From Promethearchaeota archaeon (lineage in GTDB: Archaea > Asgardarchaeota > Lokiarchaeia > Sigyniarchaeales > SOKP01), in NCBI GenBank assembly GCA_019057795.1, contig JAHLWS010000082.1, positions 62,001 to 126,000 of the forward strand: a DNA stretch of 64,000 bases, given 5' to 3'. A program made the position numbers and the translations under genes. This document shows positions 19,275 to 28,417 of this stretch, one piece after another; within the stretch, counting starts at the first letter, position 1, and every line of letters begins with the position of its first letter. The notes under the pieces were generated by a model that worked only from the letters and a program-made list of their open reading frames with translations, was not told the DNA's origin and did no database searches.

Positions 19275-20615
19275 TTACTCCTCAAAATCAAGTTTTATAA
19301 ATTTTCTTGAAAAGAAATAAGCACCTATCAATATTAATGAACATATTGGTCCGAATACTAATAAACCTAATGAAAATGGATCTCCAGTTCCTACTACTAT
19401 ATCGGGTAATGCCACAATCATCCCCATAATGATTAGTCCAAAAAATTGGAAGATATTTAAAACAATACTGGGAAAACCTGTATAAATACCTGCTTTTAAT
19501 TCTCCTGTTGATTTTTCATCATCTTCAGCGATATCTGCATACATTATGCTAGGAAATAAGAACCACCCGCCCATGCATGCGGTTATTCCAAGGATAAATA
19601 TTATACCAAATATAAAAGTTGATTCCATTGGTAATAATCCAAATAAAGAAAATGGAAGAAAAATTATTGCTGTAAGAAAAATATATAAAAGTCTACGTTT
19701 TCGCCCTAATTTTTCTATCAATTTCCTCCATATTACTAAGAAAATCAGAATACCAAGCATAAAAACTATTGAAGCAATGAGATTAGACGTACTATCAAAC
19801 TGCAGAACCTCCGAAATATAGACTAATATTAATGAACCAATCATTATCCAAGCTATACTAGCAATACCTTGCATGACTGTAACCAATAAAAAATTCTTAT
19901 TTTTTAGGATCGTCTTCAAGTTATCAATCATATTAGAATCAATCTTAAAGTGTGGTTCTTTAGGCATCAATATTGTTATTAAATAAAATAATATCAATGG
20001 AATAATAGCAAATATTACTACACTATATAAAAATACCGGTGGAATAATATCTGATGCTTGTATTTCCTCATTAAAATCTGTTAAAACTACCATTGCAAAA
20101 ACTGTCATTATTGCAGTTCCAATAAAACCAAAAAGATTCTGAAACTGAGATACTTTAGGACGCTCATCAATAGTAAATTGTTCAGCCATCCAAGCGTTAT
20201 ATGGAGTAGTAACGCCATAACTAATATTAAACATTATATTCCATATTAAAAGCCATATAAAAACGGATGAAACATCAGTAATGTCTATAAAAAAGCTTGG
20301 TAATAGCAAGAATATGAAAGTTATGGCAAGAAACAGACTTAAGGTTACTAAATACGGCTTTCTTCGACCCCATCGAGTATATTTAGCATCACTAATCCAT
20401 CCAAAAAAGAATTGAGAGGCAGCAATAGTTAGCTTTCCTATACCTAAAGCAACCCCTACTGAGAATGAGTCCAAACCATATCCTAGGTAATAAAGAGAAA
20501 ATAAAGCGAAATCTACAAATCCCATTAAAATAGAAGTACCTAACTTTGGAACTCCAAAAAGCAAAACTTTACTACTTTTACTTTTACTTCTTTGTATAAT
20601 TTCATTTTGATTCAT
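19275..20615 (-). CDS. GPH-type MFS sugar:cation symporter
   Basis: Major facilitator protein (446 aa, about 12 membrane segments) of the glycoside-pentoside-hexuronide:cation symporter kind. Family features are GWISDAKYTRWGRRKPYL in loop 2-3, NISYGVTTPYNAWMAE, and in the second half ADIAEDDEKSTGELKAG with a GFPSIVLNIFQ helix. It is clearly homologous to the 448-aa gene at 21313 on the opposite strand but well diverged. Substrate unknown; a glycoside is likely from the family. It ends 147 bases after the Roadblock gene, convergent with it. Confidence 0.85.
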   Translation of the reverse strand: MNQNEIIQRSKSKSSKVLLFGVPKLGTSILMGFVDFALFSLYYLGYGLDSFSVGVALGIGKLTIAASQFFFGWISDAKYTRWGRRKPYLVTLSLFLAITFIFLLLPSFFIDITDVSSVFIWLLIWNIMFNISYGVTTPYNAWMAEQFTIDERPKVSQFQNLFGFIGTAIMTVFAMVVLTDFNEEIQASDIIPPVFLYSVVIFAIIPLILFYLITILMPKEPHFKIDSNMIDNLKTILKNKNFLLVTVMQGIASIAWIMIGSLILVYISEVLQFDSTSNLIASIVFMLGILIFLVIWRKLIEKLGRKRRLLYIFLTAIIFLPFSLFGLLPMESTFIFGIIFILGITACMGGWFLFPSIMYADIAEDDEKSTGELKAGIYTGFPSIVLNIFQFFGLIIMGMIVALPDIVVGTGDPFSLGLLVFGPICSLILIGAYFFSRKFIKLDFEE

Positions 20616-20810
20616 GATGATTTCACTACTTATTTATTTAAGTTTCTTAATTTGTATTTTTAATTTAATAATTAAATAAGATAAACATCTATTTTAATGT
20701 ATATAAAATTCCTTTATAACATTCTAATTAAAAAGTCAGAGCAATATAATTCTATAATAAAATCATCTTTTTTTTTAATTTTTTTAATAGTTATTTTAGT
20801 TAATTGAGCA

Positions 20811-21000
20811 AGATCATTAAAAACAAAAGCAATACCTAATTATTTTACTATAGTATGGATATTTTTGACAAAGTTTTTGAGATTTACCAAGAATATTACA
20901 TTTGCCCACATTGTTTAGGCAGAATGTTCTCCTTGTTAGGGACTGATACAACCAATTACGATAGAGGTATATCTCTCTTGCTGGCAATTACTATGGAGAA
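20811..21000 (+). pseudogene. Duplicated 5' fragment of pus10
   Basis: These 190 bases match 24521-24710 (upstream region plus the first 48 codons of pus10) with about eight differences by my count. ATG is at 20855. At 21000 the match stops and the sequence switches to a copy of the end of the Roadblock gene. Reading through gives a 59-aa chimeric ORF (20855-21034) that ends by frameshift, so it is very unlikely to be a functional gene. It marks the junction of a past tandem duplication. Confidence 0.85.
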
Positions 21001-21169
21001 TTTCACTCGAAGATCTTCCTACACCCGATTTTAATTCTGAATTTGTAGAAGGTGCTTCAGAGTATGATACTGAATTTGTGTTAGAGAAAGAGTCGGCAAC
21101 CTTTGAAAGTGTTTTAAAAGATCTCGGATGGGACGAAGAAGAAGATTAATTAATTTGAAAATCTATTCA
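21001..21169 (+). pseudogene. Duplicated 3' fragment of the Roadblock gene
   Basis: These 169 bases match 18979-19147 (last 149 coding bases of the acidic-tailed Roadblock gene, its stop and about 20 bases beyond) with about four differences, mostly at silent positions. It is fused directly to the pus10 5' fragment at 20811-21000. Neither the left nor the right flank of this scar resembles the corresponding flank of the source copies. Confidence 0.85.
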
Positions 21170-21312
21170 TGTATCAAAAGAATCCAACTTTTTCTAAATA
21201 ATGATTTTTCTTCAGTTAAATTGATAATAAATATTAAATACATTCTTCTCTAATCTATAAATGTTATTAATTTAATAATAAAAGCAAATTAAAAAATAAA
21301 ATTTGAATCGTT

Positions 21313-22659
21313 ATGAGTGATACAGAATTAGAAAGAACTGAAACTACAAAGGGAAAGAAAATTATATTCGGATTTCCAAGGTTAGGTACATCATTAGTAT
21401 TAGGAATCGAAGGATTTGCTGTATTTACGCTCTATTACCTAGGATATGGTTTGAACTCATTTTTAGTAGGGCTTGCTTTATTTATGGGTTATTTGAGTAT
21501 TGCTGCGGGACAATTTTTATTAGGATGGCTTAGTGACGTCAAATATACTAAATTAGGAAGAAGAAAACCATACTTAATAATATTTGGACCTTTATTAGGA
21601 ATATCATTTATATTTCTGTTGTTACCAGCATTAGTTTTGCCAGATATGACCGATAAAAATAGTTTATTTATATGGTTATTAATTTGGGATGTAATTTTTA
21701 GATTTAGCTATTCTGTAACAACGCCTTATCAAGCATGGATGGCAGAAGTATTTCCTGCTTCTGAGCGCCCAAATGTGTCTCAAGTCCAAAATACCTTCAA
21801 TTTTATAGGAAATGGGTTAATGGCAATCATCACTTTACTTGTTTTTACAGGTGTGTTTGAAAAGGTAGCAGCTGATCCTAATGTTATTCCTCCTGAATTT
21901 CTATCGATTGTAGTCGCATTTGGCCTTATTGCTTCAATACTTTTTATTCTAATTGTATTAATAATGCCAACAGAACCAAATTATAAAATGGAATCTAGTC
22001 TATGGGATAATTTAAAAACAATAGTTAAAAATAAAAATTTTATGAAAATTGTTCTCATGCAAGGAATTTCAGGCTTTGGATGGTCAATAACAGTTGCAGT
22101 GATGTTAACTTATACTGAAGCTGTATTATCATTAGGTGGCACAGACTATATCATTGTCGCACTTATATTTCTTCTAAGCATCTTTGTATTTTTATTCTTA
22201 TGGAGAAAACAGATAGAGAGAATAGGGAAAAAGAAAACACTTTTATTAATCTTTTTAATTGCAGTAGTTTTTCTACCAATAACATTACTAGGTTTAATTG
22301 AGGCAATTCCCAATTTAATACTTGGAGTATTCTTTATAACAGGAGTTGGGTTAATTTTAGGCGGGTGGTTCTTATTTCCATATATTATGTATGCAGACAT
22401 TGCCGAAGATGACGAAAAATCTACTGGAGAATTAAAAGCAGGTATTTATACAGGTTTTCCGAGTATAATACTAAACATTTTCCAAGGAATTGGTGTTTTC
22501 TTGCTTGGTCTTATGTTAGGATTGCCTGATGTTACGGTAGGAACCTCAACTTTTTCAATGGGGTTGGTCATTTGGGGTCCAATATGTTCTCTCATCTTAC
22601 TGGTTTCTTATTTCTACACAAGAAAATTTGTCGAACTAGATTTCGAATGGGAAAAATAA
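21313..22659 (+). CDS. GPH-type MFS sugar:cation symporter
   Basis: Second GPH-family symporter (448 aa, about 12 membrane segments). It shares with the 19275 gene the loop LLGWLSDVKYTKLGRRKP, the segment SVTTPYQAWMAE and the run ADIAEDDEKSTGELKAG. The two are homologous throughout but clearly diverged, and lie in opposite orientation on either side of the pus10/Roadblock scar. The start is ATG 21313. A transposon begins 18 bases after its stop codon, so its 3' region may have been altered by the insertion. Confidence 0.85.
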   Translation: MSDTELERTETTKGKKIIFGFPRLGTSLVLGIEGFAVFTLYYLGYGLNSFLVGLALFMGYLSIAAGQFLLGWLSDVKYTKLGRRKPYLIIFGPLLGISFIFLLLPALVLPDMTDKNSLFIWLLIWDVIFRFSYSVTTPYQAWMAEVFPASERPNVSQVQNTFNFIGNGLMAIITLLVFTGVFEKVAADPNVIPPEFLSIVVAFGLIASILFILIVLIMPTEPNYKMESSLWDNLKTIVKNKNFMKIVLMQGISGFGWSITVAVMLTYTEAVLSLGGTDYIIVALIFLLSIFVFLFLWRKQIERIGKKKTLLLIFLIAVVFLPITLLGLIEAIPNLILGVFFITGVGLILGGWFLFPYIMYADIAEDDEKSTGELKAGIYTGFPSIILNIFQGIGVFLLGLMLGLPDVTVGTSTFSMGLVIWGPICSLILLVSYFYTRKFVELDFEWEK

Positions 22660-22677
22660 AAATCCTTTTTTTTTATG

Positions 22678-24493
22678 AGGTTGCAAGTTAATCTTTGTCA
22701 TCGACAAAAACAACCTCTCCTTTTTTTTGTACATTTTGATGATAGTCGTTTTCTGAAGCAATTGTAAGTCCCTTATATTCCCTACTCCTGGTGCGCCTCG
22801 TCGCAGTTGATTTTTTTATGCTCTCAGATAATTCTGCTCTTAATTGCTTGATGAGCTCCTCGGAATATTCTTTCACAATATCAGATCTTAATTCTTCGGT
22901 GGTACAGTGCTTTATACGCAGGTAGTCCTCACCTCGTGTCGCAACCATGTGAGCCACATTAGCTTTCGCAACTCTATTGAACAATGCTTGCTTTTCCTTC
23001 CCAAAACCTTGCTCAAGTTTCATGTTTGTTTTTATAATTTCTGGAAAACCATAATACTGAAACAATCCGGGCAAATAGGACGCCCACAAGCGGCACCATT
23101 CACCCATGATCTCTATAGCGGTTCTTTTTTTACTAGGCAAGAATGACTTGCAATCCTCTAATTGCAGTGTAGAATCCATCAACTTGGCATCACGGAGTAT
23201 TTGGGAATATATATCGCCAAGGCTTGCTTTCTTCACCGTTTTAGAAGTTTTATTATCACCAAACACACCCCGTATTTGTTGAAAGTTACGAAATAAGGGG
23301 AGCGAATGCTTATAATTTTCCTTTACTTCGTGCAATGCAATTTTTAGAACGGCTGCGGTTCTCACGGCTATTTTCGTGAATCGAAAGGTCGGGTCTAAAT
23401 CTTTTATAGTCTGCTCCATGTCTTCAACATACCCTTCTAATGTCTCGTAAAGCCACATCCCTCGCAATTCCTTAAATGTTTTATTACGGACCTTTATCAT
23501 GGCTTGAAAGTCCTTATCAACGCTCTCAAACACCTTTCGAACGGATATTTTTCCAACATTTTCAAAGTAGACCTTAGTGCTTTTAGATGCTGAATGGATG
23601 TATAAACCGTTAATGACCTTTCTAAGGGCTAAATACACGGTGCTATCCAGAGCGACCAAGTGGTTCCACGTATTTCTCAAGAAATGATATTGACAGTATT
23701 GATGCGGAATTTCAAGATAAAAAGTATCATGGCATTTAGTAATCACGTTTTGCTTATCGCTGACCCAGCCGATGATCTTAACCCCGTAAAGCTTGAGGAT
23801 TTCTTCAATAGTATTATATAAGACTTCATGATTGAACGAATCAAACTTGCGGGTGGCTAAGATTCGATTACTAATCAGGTCCATGAAACACCAAATCGAT
23901 GGAGCGTCTCTGCCAGGATCTTGGCCGTCTAGTCCAAGTAAGATATAGCCCTGCTCTTGAATGATTTCTAACGTCTTCTCATCTATCTTTAATGATTTTA
24001 ATTGTAAAATATCATCACACATTCGAGCAATCGTAGCGCTTGAAATGTCTAATTGATAGCTCGTGATCAATCGGTGGTGAATTTGGTCTGGTTTCTGATT
24101 AAAGAGTAAAAACTCATCTGCAACTAATCTAAAAACATCCGCTCCAAAGTATCCATCACCATAATCAAATCTAGGGCTTGGATTAAATGCTTTCTTGCTC
24201 ATTTCACAGACTTCATCCGAACAAGCGTAATAATTCATGACTTGATAGATATCGCCTTCTAGGGTGTGGACAAGCTTGCCTCCATCAGGATACTTGAACT
24301 TTACTTTACTTCCACAGACGATACAAGCCTTATTTAACTCTTTTGGATATGAAATCCTCACGGTTTCATGGTTTTCTGAATAAGTTTTGCGATTCATTAT
24401 AATATAAAGGGTCATGCTTCTATTTCAACTTTTTGTTAGTTTTGTCGCCAACCTTAAGCTCACATGAAGGGAACTAAGATTAACTTGCAACCT
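22678..24493. mobile_element. Insertion sequence with 17-bp terminal inverted repeats
   Basis: The left end at 22678-22694 reads aggttgcaagttaatct and the right end at 24477-24493 is its exact reverse complement. The element is about 1.8 kb with one transposase gene filling it on the minus strand. Its base composition is visibly richer in G+C than the neighbours, a sign of recent arrival. Both flanks contain a T-run followed by atga (about 22666-22678 and about 24498-24516), but I cannot define an exact target duplication. It sits between the second symporter and pus10. Confidence 0.88.
22688..24415 (-). CDS. DDE-type transposase with N-terminal zinc finger
   Basis: Transposase of 575 aa inside the inverted-repeat element. 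The N-terminus has a zinc ribbon (CIVCGSKVKF...CSDEVC). The catalytic core resembles MULE/DDE transposases: LLGLDGQDPGRDAP (first Asp), IIGWVSDKQNVITKC (second Asp) and YCQYHFLRNTW, a C-x2-H motif typical of that group. The C-terminus is basic. It appears intact. The start may be ATG 24415 or ATG 24397 (MNRKTYS). I cannot name the IS family with certainty. Confidence 0.85.
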   Translation of the reverse strand: MTLYIIMNRKTYSENHETVRISYPKELNKACIVCGSKVKFKYPDGGKLVHTLEGDIYQVMNYYACSDEVCEMSKKAFNPSPRFDYGDGYFGADVFRLVADEFLLFNQKPDQIHHRLITSYQLDISSATIARMCDDILQLKSLKIDEKTLEIIQEQGYILLGLDGQDPGRDAPSIWCFMDLISNRILATRKFDSFNHEVLYNTIEEILKLYGVKIIGWVSDKQNVITKCHDTFYLEIPHQYCQYHFLRNTWNHLVALDSTVYLALRKVINGLYIHSASKSTKVYFENVGKISVRKVFESVDKDFQAMIKVRNKTFKELRGMWLYETLEGYVEDMEQTIKDLDPTFRFTKIAVRTAAVLKIALHEVKENYKHSLPLFRNFQQIRGVFGDNKTSKTVKKASLGDIYSQILRDAKLMDSTLQLEDCKSFLPSKKRTAIEIMGEWCRLWASYLPGLFQYYGFPEIIKTNMKLEQGFGKEKQALFNRVAKANVAHMVATRGEDYLRIKHCTTEELRSDIVKEYSEELIKQLRAELSESIKKSTATRRTRSREYKGLTIASENDYHQNVQKKGEVVFVDDKD

Positions 24494-24565
24494 TATATTT
24501 TTTTTTTTTTTATGAAATGAAAGATCATTAAAAACAAAAACAATACCTAATTATTTTAATAGAGT

Positions 24566-25921
24566 ATGGATATTTTTGACAAAGTTTTAGAGATTTACCA
24601 ACAATATTACATTTGCCCACATTGTTTAGGTAGAATGTTCTCCTTGTTAGGAACTGATACAACCAATTACGATAGAGGTATATCTCTCTTGCTGGCAATT
24701 ACTATGGAAAATCACAGAACATATTTAGCCCGAGACGAAGACCACGCGAGTGCTATCGTTAAATTAAGAACGCTAGCAGAAAAAGCGTTATACACGCCCG
24801 CTCAAAGCGTTTTAAAGAAAGAAGGTTTTGAATATAACAAGGTTAGTATAGTTGAAAAATGTTATTTGTGTGAAGATATTTTTACCCAAATCCATAAATA
24901 TGCCAAAAAAGCAGAAGAAAAACTCCAAAATATTGAGTTCAAAAACTTTCTTGTAGGAACTACCGTTAACTCTCAAATTGTCAACAGAGAAGATAACTTT
25001 AAAGCTCAATTCACTTTACTAAATTCTGAGTCGTTTAAAAGTCATTTTAACCGAGAAGTTGGAAAATGTCTATCAATAATTATAGAAAAACCCGTAGAAT
25101 TTGCCAAACCTGATATAACGGTTGTTTACTCGTTAAATCTTGACTCATTTGAAATTAATTTGCTCATAAGATCAATTTTTATCTATGGACGATATAATAA
25201 GTTTCTTAGAGGGATTCCACAAACTCATTGGGGCTGTAGGACATGTAGAGGAAAAGGCTGTGAAGAGTGCAATTTTTCTGGAAAGCAATATAAAACTAGT
25301 GTAGAAGAAATTATTAACCCAGAATTCGTTAATGAAGCAAAAGCAGAAGGCTCAAAGTTCCACGGGGCTGGGAGAGAGGATATTGATGTGAGGATGTTAG
25401 GGGAAGGTAGACCCTACATTTTAGAACTAATAAAACCTAAAATAAGATTTTTAGAGCTAGAAAAAATACAAAAAAAAGTTAACAAAAGAAACAAAAGAAA
25501 AGTTAGAATTAACGAGTTAAAGTATAGTAATAAAGAACAAGTTAAATCTCTAAAGCTAGACGCTGAAAACACCAGAAAGGTGTATAGAGCCTTGACTTAC
25601 TCTAATGAGAAAGTAACAAAAGAAAATTTTGGAGATTTATTAAAAAAATTAAAAGATACGCTTGAAAACAAAAAAATACATCAAAGAACACCTGTCAGAG
25701 TGTCTCATCGTCGTGCAGATAAAATTAGAAAAAAAAAAATCTATCTATTAGAAGGAAAATTCGTTAAACCGGGCGTATTTGAATTTCTCATTGAAACTCA
25801 GGGAGGAACTTACATTAAAGAACTCATAAGCGGCGATAATGGACGAACAACGCCATCAATTACGGAAATATTTGGTTTTTCAATTGTTTGTAAGAAATTA
25901 GATGTTCTAAAAATATGTTAG
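24566..25921 (+). CDS. pus10: tRNA pseudouridine synthase Pus10
   Basis: Archaeal Pus10 (451 aa), which makes pseudouridine 54 (and often 55) in the T-loop of tRNA. The N-terminal THUMP-like region has zinc ligands CPHC at residues 17-20 and CYLC near 100. A further CRTCRGKGCEEC cluster precedes the catalytic domain. The catalytic Asp lies in GAGREDIDVRMLGEGRP. The C-terminal thumb and ETQGGTYIKELISGD are typical. It leads the operon pus10-eL21-rpoF-DUF655-ksgA-hemK, a common archaeal arrangement. A transposon ends about 70 bases before its ATG, so its native promoter may have been displaced. Confidence 0.93.
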   Translation: MDIFDKVLEIYQQYYICPHCLGRMFSLLGTDTTNYDRGISLLLAITMENHRTYLARDEDHASAIVKLRTLAEKALYTPAQSVLKKEGFEYNKVSIVEKCYLCEDIFTQIHKYAKKAEEKLQNIEFKNFLVGTTVNSQIVNREDNFKAQFTLLNSESFKSHFNREVGKCLSIIIEKPVEFAKPDITVVYSLNLDSFEINLLIRSIFIYGRYNKFLRGIPQTHWGCRTCRGKGCEECNFSGKQYKTSVEEIINPEFVNEAKAEGSKFHGAGREDIDVRMLGEGRPYILELIKPKIRFLELEKIQKKVNKRNKRKVRINELKYSNKEQVKSLKLDAENTRKVYRALTYSNEKVTKENFGDLLKKLKDTLENKKIHQRTPVRVSHRRADKIRKKKIYLLEGKFVKPGVFEFLIETQGGTYIKELISGDNGRTTPSITEIFGFSIVCKKLDVLKIC

Positions 25922-26032
25922 TTAACTTGTTAAAGTTGTTAAATCAAAAAATAAATAAATTATGTTTCATATTTTGTCTAAAATACTTGATTTTATAATA
26001 AAAAATAATTCAATATAGCGAAGGGAGTCAAT

Positions 26033-26338
26033 TTGACTTTACATAAAGGTTATAGAAATAAATCGCGTCAAAGACATAGGAAAAATGTACGAGATAGAGG
26101 TTTGGGTTCTATAGAAAAATACTTAATCGATTATGAAATCAACGATAAAGTGGATGTTATTACCGACCCATCGCAACATAAGAGAGGATTTCCCCACAGG
26201 AGATATCATGGGTTAACTGGCACGGTTATCGGTAAAAGAGGGCGCTGCTACGAAGTTCAGGTCAAAATAGGAAATAATAAGAAAATGTTAATAATTGGAA
26301 AGGAACATTTACGAACTAATAGGGGAACTGCAAAATAA
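26033..26338 (+). CDS. rpl21e: 50S ribosomal protein L21e (eL21)
   Basis: Ribosomal protein eL21 (101 aa) with the family run GYRNKSRQRHRKNVRDRGLG, the central strand KVDVITDPSQHKRGFPHRRY and the C-terminal GLTGTVIGKRGRCYEVQV. The start is TTG at 26033, decided by a good Shine-Dalgarno aagggag at 26021-26027 and by the family N-terminus; no ATG fits. It is 111 bases after pus10. Confidence 0.94.
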   Translation: MTLHKGYRNKSRQRHRKNVRDRGLGSIEKYLIDYEINDKVDVITDPSQHKRGFPHRRYHGLTGTVIGKRGRCYEVQVKIGNNKKMLIIGKEHLRTNRGTAK

Positions 26339-26371
26339 TTTATAATATTAGCTAAAAAATCAGTGATTTGT

Positions 26372-26737
26372 ATGTCTGGACGTAAAATAAGTGAAAAAAC
26401 TATTTCTATACCCGAAGTAAAAAAAATGATGGAAATAGTTAAGCAAAGAAAAGAAAAAATTGACCCTGAAGAGGGACTTACTCATTTTCAAGAAATTACA
26501 TATAATTATGTAAATAAATTTGCTAAAATGAGCGAGAAAGATGCAATTAAAATTCAAAAATTTTTAATAGACAAATATGAAATCGAAGAAATTTACGCAA
26601 TAAATGTCGTAAACATTGATCCTCATACCATCCAAGAGCTTAGAATGATTTTAGAGAAAAGTTTCATTGGAAAAACATTAAATGAAGAAAATTTGCAAGA
26701 GCTTCTCGCTCAAATAGAAGAACTAAAAACTTCTTAA
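26372..26737 (+). CDS. rpoF: RNA polymerase subunit F (Rpo4/RpoF)
   Basis: Archaeal Rpb4 homologue (about 121 aa) that pairs with RpoE to form the polymerase stalk. Visible: KTISIPEVKKMMEIV at the N-terminus, LTHFQEITYNYVNKFAKM, and the HRDC-like C-terminal helices (AINVVNIDPHTIQELRMIL). ATG 26372 (MSGRKISEK) is preferred; GTG 26363 in frame adds three residues. It lies 33 bases after eL21, as in many archaea. Confidence 0.92.
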   Translation: MSGRKISEKTISIPEVKKMMEIVKQRKEKIDPEEGLTHFQEITYNYVNKFAKMSEKDAIKIQKFLIDKYEIEEIYAINVVNIDPHTIQELRMILEKSFIGKTLNEENLQELLAQIEELKTS

Positions 26738-26900
26738 ACGGATTCTTACTATATATCTTTAAAAAGTAAGTTAAACAACGAAGAATTTATAAATTCTAAT
26801 TGTTTTAATTTTTATTGAGCAATCCTTATTAAAAAAGGAATATTCAAAATTTAAATAATTATGCATATCGGGAAAGTAAACAATAAGATAATTGGTAGGT

Positions 26901-27551
26901 ATGGAAAGGAATCGAGATCGATACAGAAGGCCTCCTCGCAGACCCAAGTATCAAAGAAGAGAGCCAAGGAAAAAGAAACAATTTATCAAAAAATTTCGAG
27001 AACTAGTAATACTAGATATATTATTGCACGGTCATCCAGAAGAAGATAAACCTAGTTGGAGTAAAACACCAATTGCTCAAGTTCTTACTTTTCCGGACTT
27101 TGTCCTTTATGAAGTTAAATGTAATAGAGACTCTGAGATTAAAATTCAAGAAAAAAATACTTATGAAGTGTTTTTGATACAAAACAAACTTAAAGAAGTT
27201 TTGAAGAAAATTGATTATAAAGATTTAACAAACACTTCAAAAGCTCTAATTCAACCTATTCTTGAAAAAGAAATATTAAATTACGAAGAAGAATTCCTAA
27301 ATTTCTTTAATAACTCTACATCAATAACTCCAAGAATGCACTCTCTTAAGTTATTACCTGGCATCGGTCAAAAGCACATGTGGGAAATAATAGAGGCAAG
27401 AAATAGACAAAAATTCACAACCTTTCAAGATATAACTGACCGGACAAGTTTATCTCACCCCACAAAGCAGCTTGCTCAAAGAATAATCAAAGAATTGCAA
27501 CGTGAGGGAATAAAATATTACTTATTTTCGAAGACACGCAGATACGAATGA
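26901..27551 (+). CDS. DUF655 RNA-binding protein
   Basis: Conserved archaeal DUF655 protein (about 216 aa). It has a very basic N-terminus, the OB-like strand DFVLYEVKCNRDSEIKI, and a C-terminal helix-hairpin-helix LKLLPGIGQKHMWEIIEAR that suggests nucleic-acid binding. ATG 26901 (MERNRDRYRR) is preferred to TTG 26892. Its stop overlaps the start of ksgA (ATGA-type overlap at 27548), showing translational coupling. Its conserved place between rpoF and ksgA points to a role in RNA or ribosome maturation; the biochemical function is not established. Confidence 0.88.
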   Translation: MERNRDRYRRPPRRPKYQRREPRKKKQFIKKFRELVILDILLHGHPEEDKPSWSKTPIAQVLTFPDFVLYEVKCNRDSEIKIQEKNTYEVFLIQNKLKEVLKKIDYKDLTNTSKALIQPILEKEILNYEEEFLNFFNNSTSITPRMHSLKLLPGIGQKHMWEIIEARNRQKFTTFQDITDRTSLSHPTKQLAQRIIKELQREGIKYYLFSKTRRYE

Positions 27552-28417
27552 ATAACATGAATAAAAGAGAAACTCAACTTATTTTAAATGAATTAGGAAT
27601 AATACCTAATAAAAGACTAGGCCAGAACTTTCTGTTTGACAAAACTATTGTAAAAAAAATAATATTAGAATCGCAAATTTCAGAAGACGAAGTAATATTA
27701 GAGATTGGCCCGGGTTTAGGCGCACTAACAGAAGAACTATTGAAGTTTTCTAAAAAAGTCTACGCTTATGAAATAGATTTTAAATTATTTCAATATCTTA
27801 AAGACAAATTTTCTCAAATTGAAAATATTGAGGTCATAAATGAGGATATATTAAAAGCAAATATTCCCCCACATAATATCATAGTCTCAAACATCCCTTA
27901 TTCCATTACTGGACCTATTTTTGAAAAAGTTTTTTATAACGAAAAACCTCCTCGAGGGATTTTAATAATTGAAAATAGTATTGCAGAAAGAATATTTATA
28001 CAAAATAAATACAAGGATTTCTCACGAATAACGGTTAGTTTCAACGCTTTCATGATACCTGTAAAAAAATATAATATCTCTCGATTAAAGTTTTTTCCAG
28101 CTCCAAGGATTGATTTATCTTTAATAATTGTTAAACCTAGAGAAAATCTTAACCCCTTTTTATTATCTGACAAGAATAGGGCGTTTTTTTTAAGGTTTAT
28201 CGCTGGAATAATGCCTTACAAGAATAAAAACATTGTAAATGCAATAAGTTTGTTTCTAAAGAATGAGAAGGTAATAAATTTTCCAAAACCAAAAATTCTT
28301 CAGTATTTAAAAAATCAAAATATAAATAATGAGAAAGTAACAAAATTTAAAGTCGACGAACTCGTGAAATTAAGCAAGTTAATCTTTGAATTAATATATG
28401 AATCCCCTTCAATTTAG
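27548..28417 (+). CDS. ksgA: rRNA adenine dimethyltransferase KsgA/Dim1
   Basis: SAM-dependent enzyme (289 aa) that dimethylates two adjacent adenines near the 3' end of 16S rRNA. Motifs: GQNFLFDKTIV at the N-terminus, SAM loop EIGPGLGALTEELL, acidic ligand YAYEID, NEDIL, and the catalytic NIPYSIT. The C-terminal helical domain is present, so it is full length. Start and preceding stop overlap by four bases; the next gene begins directly after its stop. A second in-frame ATG lies three codons in. Confidence 0.94.
   Translation: MNNMNKRETQLILNELGIIPNKRLGQNFLFDKTIVKKIILESQISEDEVILEIGPGLGALTEELLKFSKKVYAYEIDFKLFQYLKDKFSQIENIEVINEDILKANIPPHNIIVSNIPYSITGPIFEKVFYNEKPPRGILIIENSIAERIFIQNKYKDFSRITVSFNAFMIPVKKYNISRLKFFPAPRIDLSLIIVKPRENLNPFLLSDKNRAFFLRFIAGIMPYKNKNIVNAISLFLKNEKVINFPKPKILQYLKNQNINNEKVTKFKVDELVKLSKLIFELIYESPSI

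Noticed and set aside
20855..21034. 59-aa ORF starting like Pus10
   Set aside because: It is a chimera of two duplicated fragments and ends in the wrong frame of the Roadblock tail; a duplication scar explains it fully.
26861..27049. 62-aa ORF overlapping the start of the DUF655 gene
   Set aside because: It is in another frame over the basic N-terminus of DUF655, whose family match and operon position are clear.
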